64,000 bases of DNA from Thermoanaerobaculia bacterium (GTDB taxonomy: Bacteria > Acidobacteriota > Thermoanaerobaculia > Multivoradales > JAHEKO01). The position numbers were made by a program, and so were the translations under genes. The DNA lies in contig CAMYOG010000030.1 in NCBI GenBank assembly GCA_947259925.1, positions 1 to 64,000 on the forward strand, read 5' to 3'. Below, in pieces: positions 1 through 13,165 of the stretch (within the stretch, counting starts at the first letter, position 1; every line of letters starts with the position of its first letter). The notes beneath the pieces were generated by a model. It was not told where the DNA came from. It saw only the letters and a list, made by a program, of their open reading frames with translations, and searched no databases.

Positions 1-795
<795 letters not shown>

Positions 796-797
796 GG

Positions 798-1127
798 TTA
801 CCAGCGCATCAGGTTGAGACGGTTGATGTCGATCTCCCGCCGGTTGCGATAGACCGCGATGAACAGCGCCAGGCCGACAGCGGCCTCGGCCGCGGCGACT
901 GCCAGGACGAAGAGGACCAGGACCTTGCCGTCGAGCGACGCCAACAGGCTGCCGCTCGCCGACGCTATGCGCGCGTAGGCGACGATCGACAGGTTCACCG
1001 AATTGAGCATCAGCTCGATGCTCAGAAAGATGGTGATGCCGTTGCGGCGGGTGAGCGCTCCGGCCGCGCCGATACAGAAGAGCGCCGCCGACAACAGCAG
1101 GTACCAGGTGGCGGGTACGCCGGTCAC
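798..1127 (-). CDS. nuoK: NADH-quinone oxidoreductase subunit K
   Basis: Small membrane subunit of complex I, 109 residues against about 100 usual. Three hydrophobic segments are visible. The conserved membrane glutamates lie in IFLSIELMLNSVN and AVAAAEAAVGLAL, the family signature of NuoK/ND4L. The start is GTG in a GTGA overlap with the nuoJ stop, so translation is probably coupled. It sits between nuoJ and nuoL, the canonical order. Confidence 0.95.
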   Translation of the reverse strand: MTGVPATWYLLLSAALFCIGAAGALTRRNGITIFLSIELMLNSVNLSIVAYARIASASGSLLASLDGKVLVLFVLAVAAAEAAVGLALFIAVYRNRREIDINRLNLMRW

Positions 1128-1642
1128 ACGGTTTCCCCGCGGCTCTTGCCGACCTTACGTGCCAGGACAGTGGCGGCGATCACCGCCGCCAGCAGGAGCA
1201 GCCCCGCCATCTCGAAGACCAACAGGTATTTGGACAGGAGCGTCCGGGCGAGCGGCTTGAGCGCCACGTACTCGACGGTGAGCGCCGGCATCTCGATGCC
1301 GACGAACCGGCCCCAGAGGAGCGAGATGACGACCAGGCCGAAAGCGGCGGCGGTCACGAGCGCCCCGATCTTCTGACCGCGGCCGGTGCCGCCGGACGGC
1401 GTCTCGCGGCCGACGTTGAGTAGCATGATGACGAACAGGAAGAGCACCAGGATCGCTCCGGTATAGACGAGCACCTGGAGCGCGGCGAGCAGGGGCGCGC
1501 CCAGCAACACGAACAGCGCCGCCAGCGAGAGCAGGGTGACCACCAGGCTCATCACCGAGTAGACCGGGTTGCGATGGCTGACGACGACCACCGCCGAGGC
1601 TAGCGCCAGGAGCGCGAACAGCAGGAATACGACGATTTCCAC
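1124..1642 (-). CDS. nuoJ: NADH-quinone oxidoreductase subunit J
   Basis: Membrane subunit of complex I, 172 residues. The start chosen is GTG at 1642, giving VEIVVFLLFALLALASAVVV; it overlaps the nuoH TAG stop by one base (TAGTG). A longer reading to 1717 adds only an arginine-rich, non-membrane stretch that duplicates nuoH coding sequence. The family stretch RNPVYSVMSLVVTLLSLAAL is followed by LLAALQVLVYTGAILVLFLF, typical of NuoJ. No nuoI lies between nuoH and this gene, unlike the usual order H-I-J. Confidence 0.93.
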   Translation of the reverse strand: MEIVVFLLFALLALASAVVVVSHRNPVYSVMSLVVTLLSLAALFVLLGAPLLAALQVLVYTGAILVLFLFVIMLLNVGRETPSGGTGRGQKIGALVTAAAFGLVVISLLWGRFVGIEMPALTVEYVALKPLARTLLSKYLLVFEMAGLLLLAAVIAATVLARKVGKSRGETV

Positions 1643-2685
1643 TAGAGCACCCCGCCGATCGTGAGCGCGGCGATGACCACCAGGTTCAGGATCGCCAGCG
1701 GCAACAGCACCTTCCAACCGAGTCGCAGCAGCTGGTCGAACCGGAAGCGCGGGAAGGTCCAGCGCACCCAGACGAAGAGCAGCATGAAGGCTGCGACCTT
1801 GGCGAAGAGGACCGAGAAGCCCTTGAGTGCGACGATCGCCCAGTGGCCGGTGTAGTCAATCCCGGGGAAGTGCCAACCCCCGAAGAAGAGCGTAGCGGCC
1901 AGAGCTGAAAGAGTCGCCATCGCCATGTATTCGCCCATGAAGAAAAGGGCGAATTTCATCGAGCTGTACTCGGTGTGATAGCCGGCGACCAGCTCGGACT
2001 CCGCCTCGGGGAGGTCGAACGGTAGCCGGTTGGTCTCGGCGAACGCCGCCACCAGAAAGATCAGGAAGCCCAGAAACTGGGGAAAGACGTTCCAGTGGGG
2101 GAGGAAGCCGAGCCAGGTGCCCTCTACCTGATAGAGAACCACCTCGTCGAGGCGGAACGAACCGACCGGCACCAGCGCGGCGACCACCGACAGCGTCAGC
2201 GCGAGCTCGTAGCTGATCATCTGCGCAGCGGCACGCACCGAGCCGAGGAGCGAATACTTGTTGTTCGAGCTGTAGCCCGCGAGCACCAGTGTGTAGACGC
2301 CCAGGCTGGCCAGCGCAAGGAAGAGAAGCACTCCACTCTCGACGTCGGCCACCAACAGCTTCACCGTCTCGCCGCCGACCTCGATCTCGGGTCCGAACGG
2401 CAGCACCACGAACGTCGTCAGCGCAGGCACCACCGCCAGTGCCGGTGCCAGGTAGTAGAGCGGCTTGTCGGCCGCGCTCGGTGTCAGGTCTTCCTTGAAC
2501 AGGAACTTGACCGCATCGGCGAGGGCCTGGAGGAGCCCGAGCGGGCCGACCCGGTTGGGTCCCAGGCGATCCTGGATCATGGCGCTGCCGCGCCGCTCGA
2601 CCCAGGCCATGACCGGGGTCACGGCCAGTAGCACCGCAACCCAGAGGCCGATCTTGGCCAGCATCGCCGCCAGGGCCACGCTCAA
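1642..2685 (-). CDS. nuoH: NADH-quinone oxidoreductase subunit H
   Basis: Membrane subunit at the junction of the hydrophilic and membrane arms, forming part of the quinone chamber; 347 residues, normal for the family. Seen: AWVERRGSAMIQDRLGPNRV near the N-terminus, and FAETNRLPFDLPEAESELVA followed by YHTEYSSMKFALFFMGEY, the conserved quinone-site loop. The start is a TTG overlapping the nuoG stop (TTGA); a GTG two codons later is an alternative. Confidence 0.96.
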   Translation of the reverse strand: MSVALAAMLAKIGLWVAVLLAVTPVMAWVERRGSAMIQDRLGPNRVGPLGLLQALADAVKFLFKEDLTPSAADKPLYYLAPALAVVPALTTFVVLPFGPEIEVGGETVKLLVADVESGVLLFLALASLGVYTLVLAGYSSNNKYSLLGSVRAAAQMISYELALTLSVVAALVPVGSFRLDEVVLYQVEGTWLGFLPHWNVFPQFLGFLIFLVAAFAETNRLPFDLPEAESELVAGYHTEYSSMKFALFFMGEYMAMATLSALAATLFFGGWHFPGIDYTGHWAIVALKGFSVLFAKVAAFMLLFVWVRWTFPRFRFDQLLRLGWKVLLPLAILNLVVIAALTIGGVL

Positions 2686-4331
2686 GGATGGGCGTCCTCC
2701 GGATTCGACTCCGCACCGCCGATCACCGCCCCGGCCTGGCCGACCAGGGTACCGTGGGCGGGGAGGGTGTCGAAGGTCCGGCCGGTAAACGCCGGCAGGG
2801 TGGCGGCCATCCGGTCGAAGACCTGCGCCGTCGACAGACCCTTCCAGTCCGGGTCGTGCAGGCTGAGCAGGTCGAGGAGGATGTCGACGCCCGGCCGCAC
2901 CCCGGCGGGGGGCGGAAACGCCGCGCGGAAGCGCTGCAGCCGGTCATTGGAGTTGACGTACGAGCCCTCCTTCTCGGGATGGGTCGCCGCCGGCAGGACG
3001 ACGTTCGCGGCCGCGGCGAGCGGCGATTCGGCCCAGGCGAGAACGACCAGAAAGCGTGCCTGTCGGAGTCTCGCGACGGTCTCATTGTCGTGCAGCGGCG
3101 AGCCGGGGTCGCCGTCGGCGATCAGCAGGAAGTCGCAGCGCGCCGCGCCGTCGCCCCGCATCAGGTCGTCGATCGTGAGCCCGCCCTCGCTCGCGACCAG
3201 CCCGGCGAGCTCCGCACCGCGGCGATTCGGCGAGGTCTCTGAGCCCGAGATGCCGCCGTGCGGGTTCGGAATCGTCCGGGTCGGGCCGTCCTCGCCGCAG
3301 GTCAGCCGGTGGGGCGAGCCCGCAGCCTCGGCGAGCCGGGCGATCAGGAACGCCTCCTCGGTGGTCAGGAAGCCGGAGCCGACGAAGGCGATCTCCGCCC
3401 CTTCGCCCGACTCCGCCAGGCCTTGATGGACGCGGTCGATGGCCGCATCCCAGGAGACCGCGCGCTGCTCGTCACCCTCGCGGACCACCGCCGTTCCGAG
3501 TCGGTCGAGCTCGGAGTAGCGGCGGAAGGTCTGGCGACCGTAGTCGCACATCCAGTAGTCGTTGACCTCGGGATTGAAGCGCGGTTTGTAGCGCTTGATC
3601 GCGCCCCGCCGGTGCTCGACCGTGATGTTGCAGCCGACGTCGCAGCCGGTGCAGATCGACGGCTTCTTGTCCAGGTACCAGACCCGCTCGGAGAAGCGGA
3701 ACTGGCTCGAGGTCAACGCCCCGACCGGACAGACGTCGACCACGCAGCCGGAGAGGGGGTTGTCGAGCTCCTTGCCCGGAAAGACGCCGATCTCGGTGCG
3801 CGCGCCGCGCTGGAAGAAGCCGAGCTCGCCGGTGCCGCTGATCTCCTCGGTGAAGCGGATGCAGCGGGTGCACTGGATGCACCGATTCATGTTGAGGACG
3901 ACGCTCGGGCCGAGCGGAATCCGCTCGCGCCCGGGGTAGGTCCGCTTCTCTTCGAAGACGAAGCGCGAGAACGCCTGGCCGTGCTTGAAGGAGTAGTCCT
4001 GGAGACCGCACTCCCCGGCCTGATCGCAGATCGGGCAGTCGAGCGGGTGATTGATCAGCAGGAACTCCATTACGCCTTCCTGCGCCTCCTGGACCTCCGG
4101 CACGTCGACGTGCACGACCATGCCGTCCTTCATCACCTGGGTCGTGCAGGCGGTCTGGAGCTTGGGCGGACCTTCGATCTTCACCAGACACATGCGGCAC
4201 TGGCCGACGATCGACAGCCGCGGGTGGTAGCAGTAGTGCGGGATCTGGATCCCGACCTGTTTCGCCGCCTCGATCAGGTTGGCGCCGACTTCGACTTCGA
4301 CCTCGCGGCCGTCGATGGTCACGGTAGGCAT
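2682..4331 (-). CDS. nuoG: NADH-quinone oxidoreductase subunit G, short form
   Basis: Iron-sulfur subunit of the complex I electron-input arm, 549 residues. An N-terminal [2Fe-2S] ferredoxin domain has C34, C45, C48 and C62. The His-Cys motif H95-C99-C102-C108 follows, then C151/C154/C157 with C201 for another [4Fe-4S] centre. C227/C230/C234 with C262 match the extra N7-type cluster site at the start of the molybdopterin-oxidoreductase-like region. That last region is short compared with the long Thermus and E. coli proteins and ends in a typical molydopterin-fold stretch (VVLPAATHPEKEGSYVNSND). The start is ATG in an ATGA overlap with nuoF; a longer upstream reading is Arg-rich and rejected. 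Confidence 0.95.
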   Translation of the reverse strand: MPTVTIDGREVEVEVGANLIEAAKQVGIQIPHYCYHPRLSIVGQCRMCLVKIEGPPKLQTACTTQVMKDGMVVHVDVPEVQEAQEGVMEFLLINHPLDCPICDQAGECGLQDYSFKHGQAFSRFVFEEKRTYPGRERIPLGPSVVLNMNRCIQCTRCIRFTEEISGTGELGFFQRGARTEIGVFPGKELDNPLSGCVVDVCPVGALTSSQFRFSERVWYLDKKPSICTGCDVGCNITVEHRRGAIKRYKPRFNPEVNDYWMCDYGRQTFRRYSELDRLGTAVVREGDEQRAVSWDAAIDRVHQGLAESGEGAEIAFVGSGFLTTEEAFLIARLAEAAGSPHRLTCGEDGPTRTIPNPHGGISGSETSPNRRGAELAGLVASEGGLTIDDLMRGDGAARCDFLLIADGDPGSPLHDNETVARLRQARFLVVLAWAESPLAAAANVVLPAATHPEKEGSYVNSNDRLQRFRAAFPPPAGVRPGVDILLDLLSLHDPDWKGLSTAQVFDRMAATLPAFTGRTFDTLPAHGTLVGQAGAVIGGAESNPEDAHP

Positions 4332-5629
4332 CAGACGGTCACTCCCTCGCTGAAGTACTGGCGGGCGGGCGTCAGCGCGCCGTCGCTGTCGAGCCACGCC
4401 CGCACCTCGTCGGGGAAGTTCTGTACCAGCGAGCGCAGCGGTCCGACCGCGGCGTCGGCCAGCGGGCAGAGCGTGGTGCCACCCATGTTGCGGCAGATGC
4501 GCAGGATGAGCTCATCGTCCCCCGGCTTGCCGTTGCCGGCGACGATCTTCTTCAGCACCAGCTCGGCCCAGTTGGTCCCTTCCCGGCAGGGCGTGCACTG
4601 GCCGCACGACTCGTGGTTGAAGAACTTGGCGAGCCGGTAGACGGAGCGGACCAGATCGGTCTGGTCGTCCATCACCACGACCGCCGCCGAGCCGAGCATC
4701 GAACCCGCCTTGGCCAGGTTGTCGAAGTCGAGCGGCGTGTCGGCGAACTCCGCCGGCAGCATCGGTGCCGAGGCGCCCCCGGGAATGAACGCCTTGAGCT
4801 GGCGGCCCCGCCACATGCCGCCGCAGCCCTCGATGATCTGGTTGAGGGTCGCGCCGATCGGATACTCGTAGGTGCCCGGGCGCTCGACGTGGCCGGAGAC
4901 GCAGTAGAGCTTGGGGCCCGTGTTGCGCTCGTCGGTACCGATTTGTTTGAACCAGTCGGCGCCGCGCTCGAGGATGTGGGGGACGTTGCAGAGCGTCTCG
5001 ACGTTATTGATCACCGTCGGACACCCGAACGCTCCGACCACCGCCGGGAAGGGCGGCTTGATGCGCGGCTGGCCGCGCTTGCCCTCGAGCGACTCGAGCA
5101 TGCCGGTCTCCTCGCCGCAGATATAGGCGCCGGCGCCGCGGTGCACGTACATGTCGAGCTTGAAGCCCTTGCCCATGACGCTGTCGCCGAGGACGCCGGC
5201 CTGGTAGGCGTCACGGATCGCCTCTTCGAGGATCTCGGCCTGCTCGACGTACTCGCCCCGAATGTAGATGTAGCAGGTGTTGGCGCTGACCGCGTAGCAG
5301 CAGATGGCGCAGCCCTCGATCAACTGCTGGGGGTCCTCCTCCATGAGGATCCGGTCCTTGTACGTGCCAGGCTCCGACTCGTCGGCGTTGCAGACCAGGT
5401 ACTTGGGCTGGTCGGTCTCCTTGGGGATGAAGCTCCATTTGAGACCGGCGGGGAAGCCGGCGCCGCCGCGGCCGCGCAGGCCCGAGTCCTTGACCGCCTC
5501 GATGACCTCGTCGGGCTCCATGGTGAGTGCCTGCTCGAGTCCCCGGTAGCCGCCGCGCTCGCGATAGCCCGCGACGGTGCGCACTTCGGGATGGCCGACG
5601 TGGCGGAGCAGGACCGGCTCGTACGCCAT
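4331..5629 (-). CDS. nuoF: NADH-quinone oxidoreductase subunit F
   Basis: NADH-binding flavoprotein subunit of complex I, 432 residues, full length. Visible: the NADH-site loop GLRGRGGAGFPAGLKW, the FMN-site stretch CNADESEPGTYKDR, AYICGEETGMLESLEGKRG, and the [4Fe-4S] motif ESCGQCTPCREGTNW with a later Cys in GGTTLCPLADAA. The start MAYEPVLLRH is an ATG in an ATGA overlap with the nuoE stop. It acts with NuoE and NuoG as the NADH dehydrogenase module. Confidence 0.97.
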   Translation of the reverse strand: MAYEPVLLRHVGHPEVRTVAGYRERGGYRGLEQALTMEPDEVIEAVKDSGLRGRGGAGFPAGLKWSFIPKETDQPKYLVCNADESEPGTYKDRILMEEDPQQLIEGCAICCYAVSANTCYIYIRGEYVEQAEILEEAIRDAYQAGVLGDSVMGKGFKLDMYVHRGAGAYICGEETGMLESLEGKRGQPRIKPPFPAVVGAFGCPTVINNVETLCNVPHILERGADWFKQIGTDERNTGPKLYCVSGHVERPGTYEYPIGATLNQIIEGCGGMWRGRQLKAFIPGGASAPMLPAEFADTPLDFDNLAKAGSMLGSAAVVVMDDQTDLVRSVYRLAKFFNHESCGQCTPCREGTNWAELVLKKIVAGNGKPGDDELILRICRNMGGTTLCPLADAAVGPLRSLVQNFPDEVRAWLDSDGALTPARQYFSEGVTV

Positions 5630-6117
5630 CAGTCCAACTCCTCGACGATCTGGCGCACCGACTCCGGGGTCAGGTGCCCACGGTAGTCGTCGTCGACCAT
5701 CATCATCGGCGCTTGCTCGCAGGCGCCCAGGCACTCGAAATGGACGAACGAGCACTTGCCGTCCGGCGTCACCTCGTTCTCGTCGACCTGCAGGTGGTTC
5801 TTGAGACTCGCCAGCACTTCCTCGGCGCCGCGCAGGGCGCACGACAGGTTGGTGCAGACGCGCAGTCGGTGCCGGCCGACCGGCTTCTGGTGGTAGAGGT
5901 CGTAGAAGGTGACGACGCCGTACACCTTGGCCGGCGTCAGGTTGAGCTCGTGGGCGACCGCCTCGATCGCTTCGTCCGGTAGCCAGCCGTCCCAGTGCCT
6001 CTGCGCCAGGTGGAGCGCCGGCAGCAGGAGCGCCTCCTCGGTGGGGTAGCGGGGGCGGAGCGCATCGATCGCATCGCGGATCTCGTCCGGCAGCCTCGCT
6101 CCGTTGGTGTCCGCCAT
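5629..6117 (-). CDS. nuoE: NADH-quinone oxidoreductase subunit E
   Basis: The [2Fe-2S] subunit of the NADH dehydrogenase module, 162 residues. Thioredoxin-like ferredoxin cysteines are visible as VCTNLSCALRG and FECLGACEQAP, the C-x4-C ... C-x3-C pattern of the family. The N-terminal helical domain contains AVAHELNLTPAKVYGVVTFY, also typical. The start is ATG (MADTNGARL), with two bases between the nuoA stop and this start. Its place directly after nuoA means nuoB, nuoC and nuoD are missing from their usual position. Confidence 0.97.
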   Translation of the reverse strand: MADTNGARLPDEIRDAIDALRPRYPTEEALLLPALHLAQRHWDGWLPDEAIEAVAHELNLTPAKVYGVVTFYDLYHQKPVGRHRLRVCTNLSCALRGAEEVLASLKNHLQVDENEVTPDGKCSFVHFECLGACEQAPMMMVDDDYRGHLTPESVRQIVEELD

Positions 6118-6119
6118 GC

Positions 6120-6503
6120 CTAGCTCTTGCCCGGCCGGACTCGCTTGAGACCGAGGTCGAGGCCGCCCTTCATCCAGATATAGACGAAGCCGATCAGAAT
6201 CAACACGATGAAGACCATCACCGCCCAGAAGAGCGGCCAGCCTCCTTCGCGCATCACCAGCACCCAGGGGTAGAGGAAGGCCGCCTCGACGTCGAAGATG
6301 ACGAAGTCGATGGCGATCAGAAAGAAGACGACCGAGATCCGCTTGCGCGAGCTGTCGAGGAGCGGCTGGCCCGATTCGTAGGTCGAGAGCTTGATCCTGC
6401 CCCCCGACCTGCTGCCGGTCATCGACGACAGCAGCAGGATGACGCCGCCGAGGCCCAGAGCGATGCCCAGTGCCAGCAAGACCGGTAAGTGATCGGCAGG
6501 CAA
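6120..6503 (-). CDS. nuoA: NADH-quinone oxidoreductase subunit A
   Basis: First gene of the operon; small membrane subunit near the quinone site, 127 residues with three hydrophobic helices. The conserved loop LSTYESGQPLL is followed by the family stretch FFLIAIDFVIFDVEAAFLYP. The start is TTG (MPADHLPVLLALGI); no better ATG is in frame. The 207 bases upstream are divergent from the next gene and should hold the operon promoter, but no convincing -35/-10 pair was seen. Confidence 0.95.
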   Translation of the reverse strand: MPADHLPVLLALGIALGLGGVILLLSSMTGSRSGGRIKLSTYESGQPLLDSSRKRISVVFFLIAIDFVIFDVEAAFLYPWVLVMREGGWPLFWAVMVFIVLILIGFVYIWMKGGLDLGLKRVRPGKS

Positions 6504-6710
6504 GATCGATCCCCAATCAGGCTAGACGTTCGGAACGCCTCACGAACGCTCGCTCCGACTCTTGTCGAGCCTCGGCAGCATCCGGAGGCGCCGTTCTCAC
6601 ATGGAGTAGTGCAGTCTCCTCGGAATCTCAGCAAAGGCGGCTACGCCGCCATCGAAGAATGTCACAACTGGGGGCCGAGAGCTAGGCTCCGGCGAGGGTA
6701 TTCTCGGGGT

Positions 6711-7514
6711 GTGCGAATCGGGGTCCTGGTGATGGCGCTGGCGTTCGGCCCCCTCGGCTGCTTCGGGGGGTCCGAGGACTCCCGGCTCGCCCGCCTGGAG
6801 GCGGCCGGGCTCGGTCTCGAGGCGCTGATTCGCGACGCCTCGGAGTGGGTGGCCGAGGAGCGGAACCGGCACCGGCCACTCGCTCGCGAGCTGACCGGGC
6901 CGGAGCGCGCTCGGCTCGCACCGTACTTCGAAGACGAGCTGCTCGACTCCGTGCGGGTCCGCGTCGTCCGCCGGCTCGAGAATCCCGGCTTCTTCGCCAA
7001 GTTCGAGGCGGCGGGTGAGCCGCTGCCGATGGACTTCCGGCAGGCGAGCGGACTGGCGCTCGGCGACACCATCCTGATGGTCGAGTCCCGGGTCTCGCCG
7101 GGGCTGCTCTTCCACGAGATGGTGCACGTGGCGCAGGACGACTTCCTGGGCTTCGACGCGTACATGGAGGCCTACGTCCGCGGCTGGGCGGCCCAGGGCT
7201 TCGAGTACCGGAGCATTCCGCAGGAGGCCCAGGCCTACGAGCTGGCGGCCCCCACTGAGAGAACTTACGATTGCCTCAGACCTGCCAGTACATCTCTAGT
7301 ACTACTTTTCGACCTTAGGTTCCCGGCCTCCTTTGGGCGTACCTTCTTCGGGCCCATACAGGCCTGCCGAATGATAGCGGAACAACCGGGAGATGCGCCC
7401 TTTGCCGCCGCAGGTCTGCGGAGGGCCTCCTCGCAAGACTCCGAAGCTCGGTGGCCTGATCCACCAGCGGCTACCTCTTGTTGGACGGATCCTCCCTACT
7501 CGCCACGAATATAG
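6711..7514 (+). CDS. Putative HExxH metalloprotein with an abnormal C-terminus
   Basis: From GTG 6711 the product starts with a hydrophobic signal region (RIGVLVMALAFGPLGC); the Cys could be lipidated but the lipobox is poor because of the Pro. A zinc-type HExxH motif, HEMVH, is near residue 135 in SPGLLFHEMVHVAQDDF, followed by an acidic helical stretch ending IPQEAQAYELAA. After about base 7250 the reading changes character: lower GC, no conserved-looking segments, ending in PPYSPRI. I infer that the natural 3' end was lost or replaced. It may be a pseudogene; the first 180 residues look like a conserved family whose name I cannot assign. Confidence 0.55.
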   Translation: MRIGVLVMALAFGPLGCFGGSEDSRLARLEAAGLGLEALIRDASEWVAEERNRHRPLARELTGPERARLAPYFEDELLDSVRVRVVRRLENPGFFAKFEAAGEPLPMDFRQASGLALGDTILMVESRVSPGLLFHEMVHVAQDDFLGFDAYMEAYVRGWAAQGFEYRSIPQEAQAYELAAPTERTYDCLRPASTSLVLLFDLRFPASFGRTFFGPIQACRMIAEQPGDAPFAAAGLRRASSQDSEARWPDPPAATSCWTDPPYSPRI

Positions 7515-7525
7515 AGGTAGTTCAT

Positions 7526-7540
7526 CTCGGACCCTGTCGG
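7526..7540 (+). repeat. 15-base motif shared with 16010-16024
   Basis: The 15-mer CTCGGACCCTGTCGG occurs here and, exactly, at 16010-16024. Both copies lie in non-coding, decayed-looking stretches, on the same strand and about 8.5 kb apart. They could be remnants of one dispersed repeat. The surroundings do not align further by eye. Confidence 0.45.
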
Positions 7541-7623
7541 CGCCGTAGGATCCCAACCTGCGATGACGCTGTGCGAAAGCCTGCGGGGACTGCGGATCGA
7601 ATAGACTCATCCCGCTAGGCTGA

Positions 7624-11679
<4,056 letters not shown>

Positions 11680-11754
11680 CGACGCGATCCGACCGGATGC
11701 TACAGTCTGTTGTTCTCACTGATCTAGCTTCAGGTAGCCAAGAGGAGGATCGTC

Positions 11755-12000
11755 ATGTCAGACAAGCCCATCACTCCCTACAAGCGGAGTCAGATGCTTC
11801 GGGAATACTGGAATACCGACGTGAGGAGGTCGATGGATGAGGTCCGGAGAAAGGCCAGGAAACTCGCCGCAGCAGAGAAGGCCAAGAAGAATGAGGCTGA
11901 AATGGAACTCAATGCGGCCATAGAGACTCTGAATAGCAAGATCAGCGACTTCAGAAGCGGGGCGCGCGGAGGTCTCGGCGGAACCGCCGTCTGCCCGTGA
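11755..12000 (+). CDS. Small peptide, candidate RiPP precursor
   Basis: An 81-residue peptide with a strong Shine-Dalgarno (AGGAGG at 11743-11748, six bases before ATG). Residues 1-66 are charged and helical (many K/R/E/A), as expected of a leader. The tail is RSGARGGLGGTAVCP: two Gly-Gly steps (72-73, 75-76), then Thr77-Ala-Val-Cys80-Pro81. Cys80 is the only Cys. Thr77 and Cys80 have the T-x-x-C spacing that could make a four-residue methyllanthionine ring. Downstream are an APH-type kinase and a HopA1-family protein, the pair used to dehydrate Ser/Thr in class V lanthipeptides and thioamitides. The precursor role is inferred from this context; no homolog is recognised. Alternative: an unrelated small regulatory or coiled-coil protein. 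Confidence 0.75.
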   Translation: MSDKPITPYKRSQMLREYWNTDVRRSMDEVRRKARKLAAAEKAKKNEAEMELNAAIETLNSKISDFRSGARGGLGGTAVCP

Positions 12001-12064
12001 GCTGCGAGCGGCGGCGAATCGAGCTCCATCGCTGACGAAACGGGGCGGGGGGCCCGACGGCGGC

Positions 12065-13159
12065 TTGATTCTGACTGGCGACAGCGCCCTCTCGAGGCTG
12101 GTTGAATTGGGCATGCTGGGCCACGCCGACCTCACGACCGCTCGCCTGAACACCTCGAGTTCCTCAGGCCGCCACCTCACCGTCAGAGTCGAGCTCGATT
12201 CCGGGGGCGGCTTCTTCATCAAGCAGCCGGATCCCTTGGTCGCGGGCGGCCGGAACGCTCTACGCACCGAATCCCTCTTCTACGCCTTTTGCCACGACGA
12301 GCCCGCGGCATCGGCGGTGCGACGTTTGATCCCGGGCCTGCGCGCCTTCCTGGCCGATGAGAGCGCGATGGTGCTCGAACTGGTGCCCGGCGGGTGCTTG
12401 CGCTGGGGTGCCGCCAGCGGCGCGGCGCGGGCCGCGGGCAGGGCCCTTGCCACGGTTCACTGGACTCTCCGGCTTCCCGGCCTGGCGGACGACCCCCGGC
12501 TGGGCGAGCTGCCGGAGGATCCGCCGCCCCTGCTCTCGATGCACCGACCCGGCAGCGCGCTGCTGAGGGATCTGAGCCCGGCGACGCTCGACCTCCTGAG
12601 GTTCGTTCAGGGCCGCGAAGAGATGACCGCGGGCCTGGAAGCGGCTGCGGCTGGTTGGCGGGCCGTGAGTCTGATCCATGGGGACTTCCGAGCCGACAAC
12701 GTGCTGGCCTTCGAGACGGCTGCGGACGGAGTTCCGCGGATCCACCTGGTCGACTGGGAGCTGCTCCGGTGGGGCGATCCCGCCTGGGACGTCGCCGGGG
12801 CTCTGCGCGACGTAGCTTTGTGCTGCGTCTTCGCCGGCTCGGAAGAACCGGAGCTGAGGCTCGACGCGCGACTCCGCGACCAGGTGCGGGAGGCGTTGCG
12901 GGCCGATCTCCGCGCCTTCTGGATGGGCTACCAGGAGACTGCCCGTCTGAGTGCGTCGGCCTCCGCCGATCTGCTGTGCCGTGCCGTCCGCTACGGTGGC
13001 GCCCAGCTCATCCAATCCTCCTGGGAGTTCTCCGCATCCGCCGCGCGACTGCGTCCGCTGGTGTCGTCGCTGTTGGACGAGAGCGCCAGCATCCTGGCTC
13101 ACCCCGCCCACGCCGCCGCCGAGATCTTCGGGCTGGCGGCGCCCCCGGTCGCGACCTGA
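12065..13159 (+). CDS. APH-family phosphotransferase, putative RiPP kinase
   Basis: A 364-residue protein of the aminoglycoside/choline phosphotransferase fold. The catalytic loop is LIHGDFRADNVL (H-G-D-x4-N) and the metal-binding Asp is in HLVDWELLRWGDPAWDVAG. FFIKQP near the N-terminus probably holds the ATP-anchoring Lys, so it looks active. The start is TTG after a G-rich stretch; no ATG or GTG in frame precedes it. It lies 64 bases after the small peptide gene and six bases before the HopA1-family gene. In thioamitide and class V lanthipeptide clusters such a kinase phosphorylates precursor Ser/Thr before elimination; that role here is inferred from the neighbours. A stand-alone antibiotic or metabolite kinase is the alternative. 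Confidence 0.85.
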   Translation: MILTGDSALSRLVELGMLGHADLTTARLNTSSSSGRHLTVRVELDSGGGFFIKQPDPLVAGGRNALRTESLFYAFCHDEPAASAVRRLIPGLRAFLADESAMVLELVPGGCLRWGAASGAARAAGRALATVHWTLRLPGLADDPRLGELPEDPPPLLSMHRPGSALLRDLSPATLDLLRFVQGREEMTAGLEAAAAGWRAVSLIHGDFRADNVLAFETAADGVPRIHLVDWELLRWGDPAWDVAGALRDVALCCVFAGSEEPELRLDARLRDQVREALRADLRAFWMGYQETARLSASASADLLCRAVRYGGAQLIQSSWEFSASAARLRPLVSSLLDESASILAHPAHAAAEIFGLAAPPVAT

Positions 13160-13165
13160 GGGCGG

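Noticed and set aside
3258..4640. 460-codon plus-strand frame antisense to nuoG/nuoF
   Set aside because: Opposite a secure iron-sulfur subunit, with shadow-like composition.
11687..11698. Small palindrome ATCCG-ac-CGGAT after the kinase-fusion gene as terminator
   Set aside because: A five-base stem without a T-run is too weak to call.
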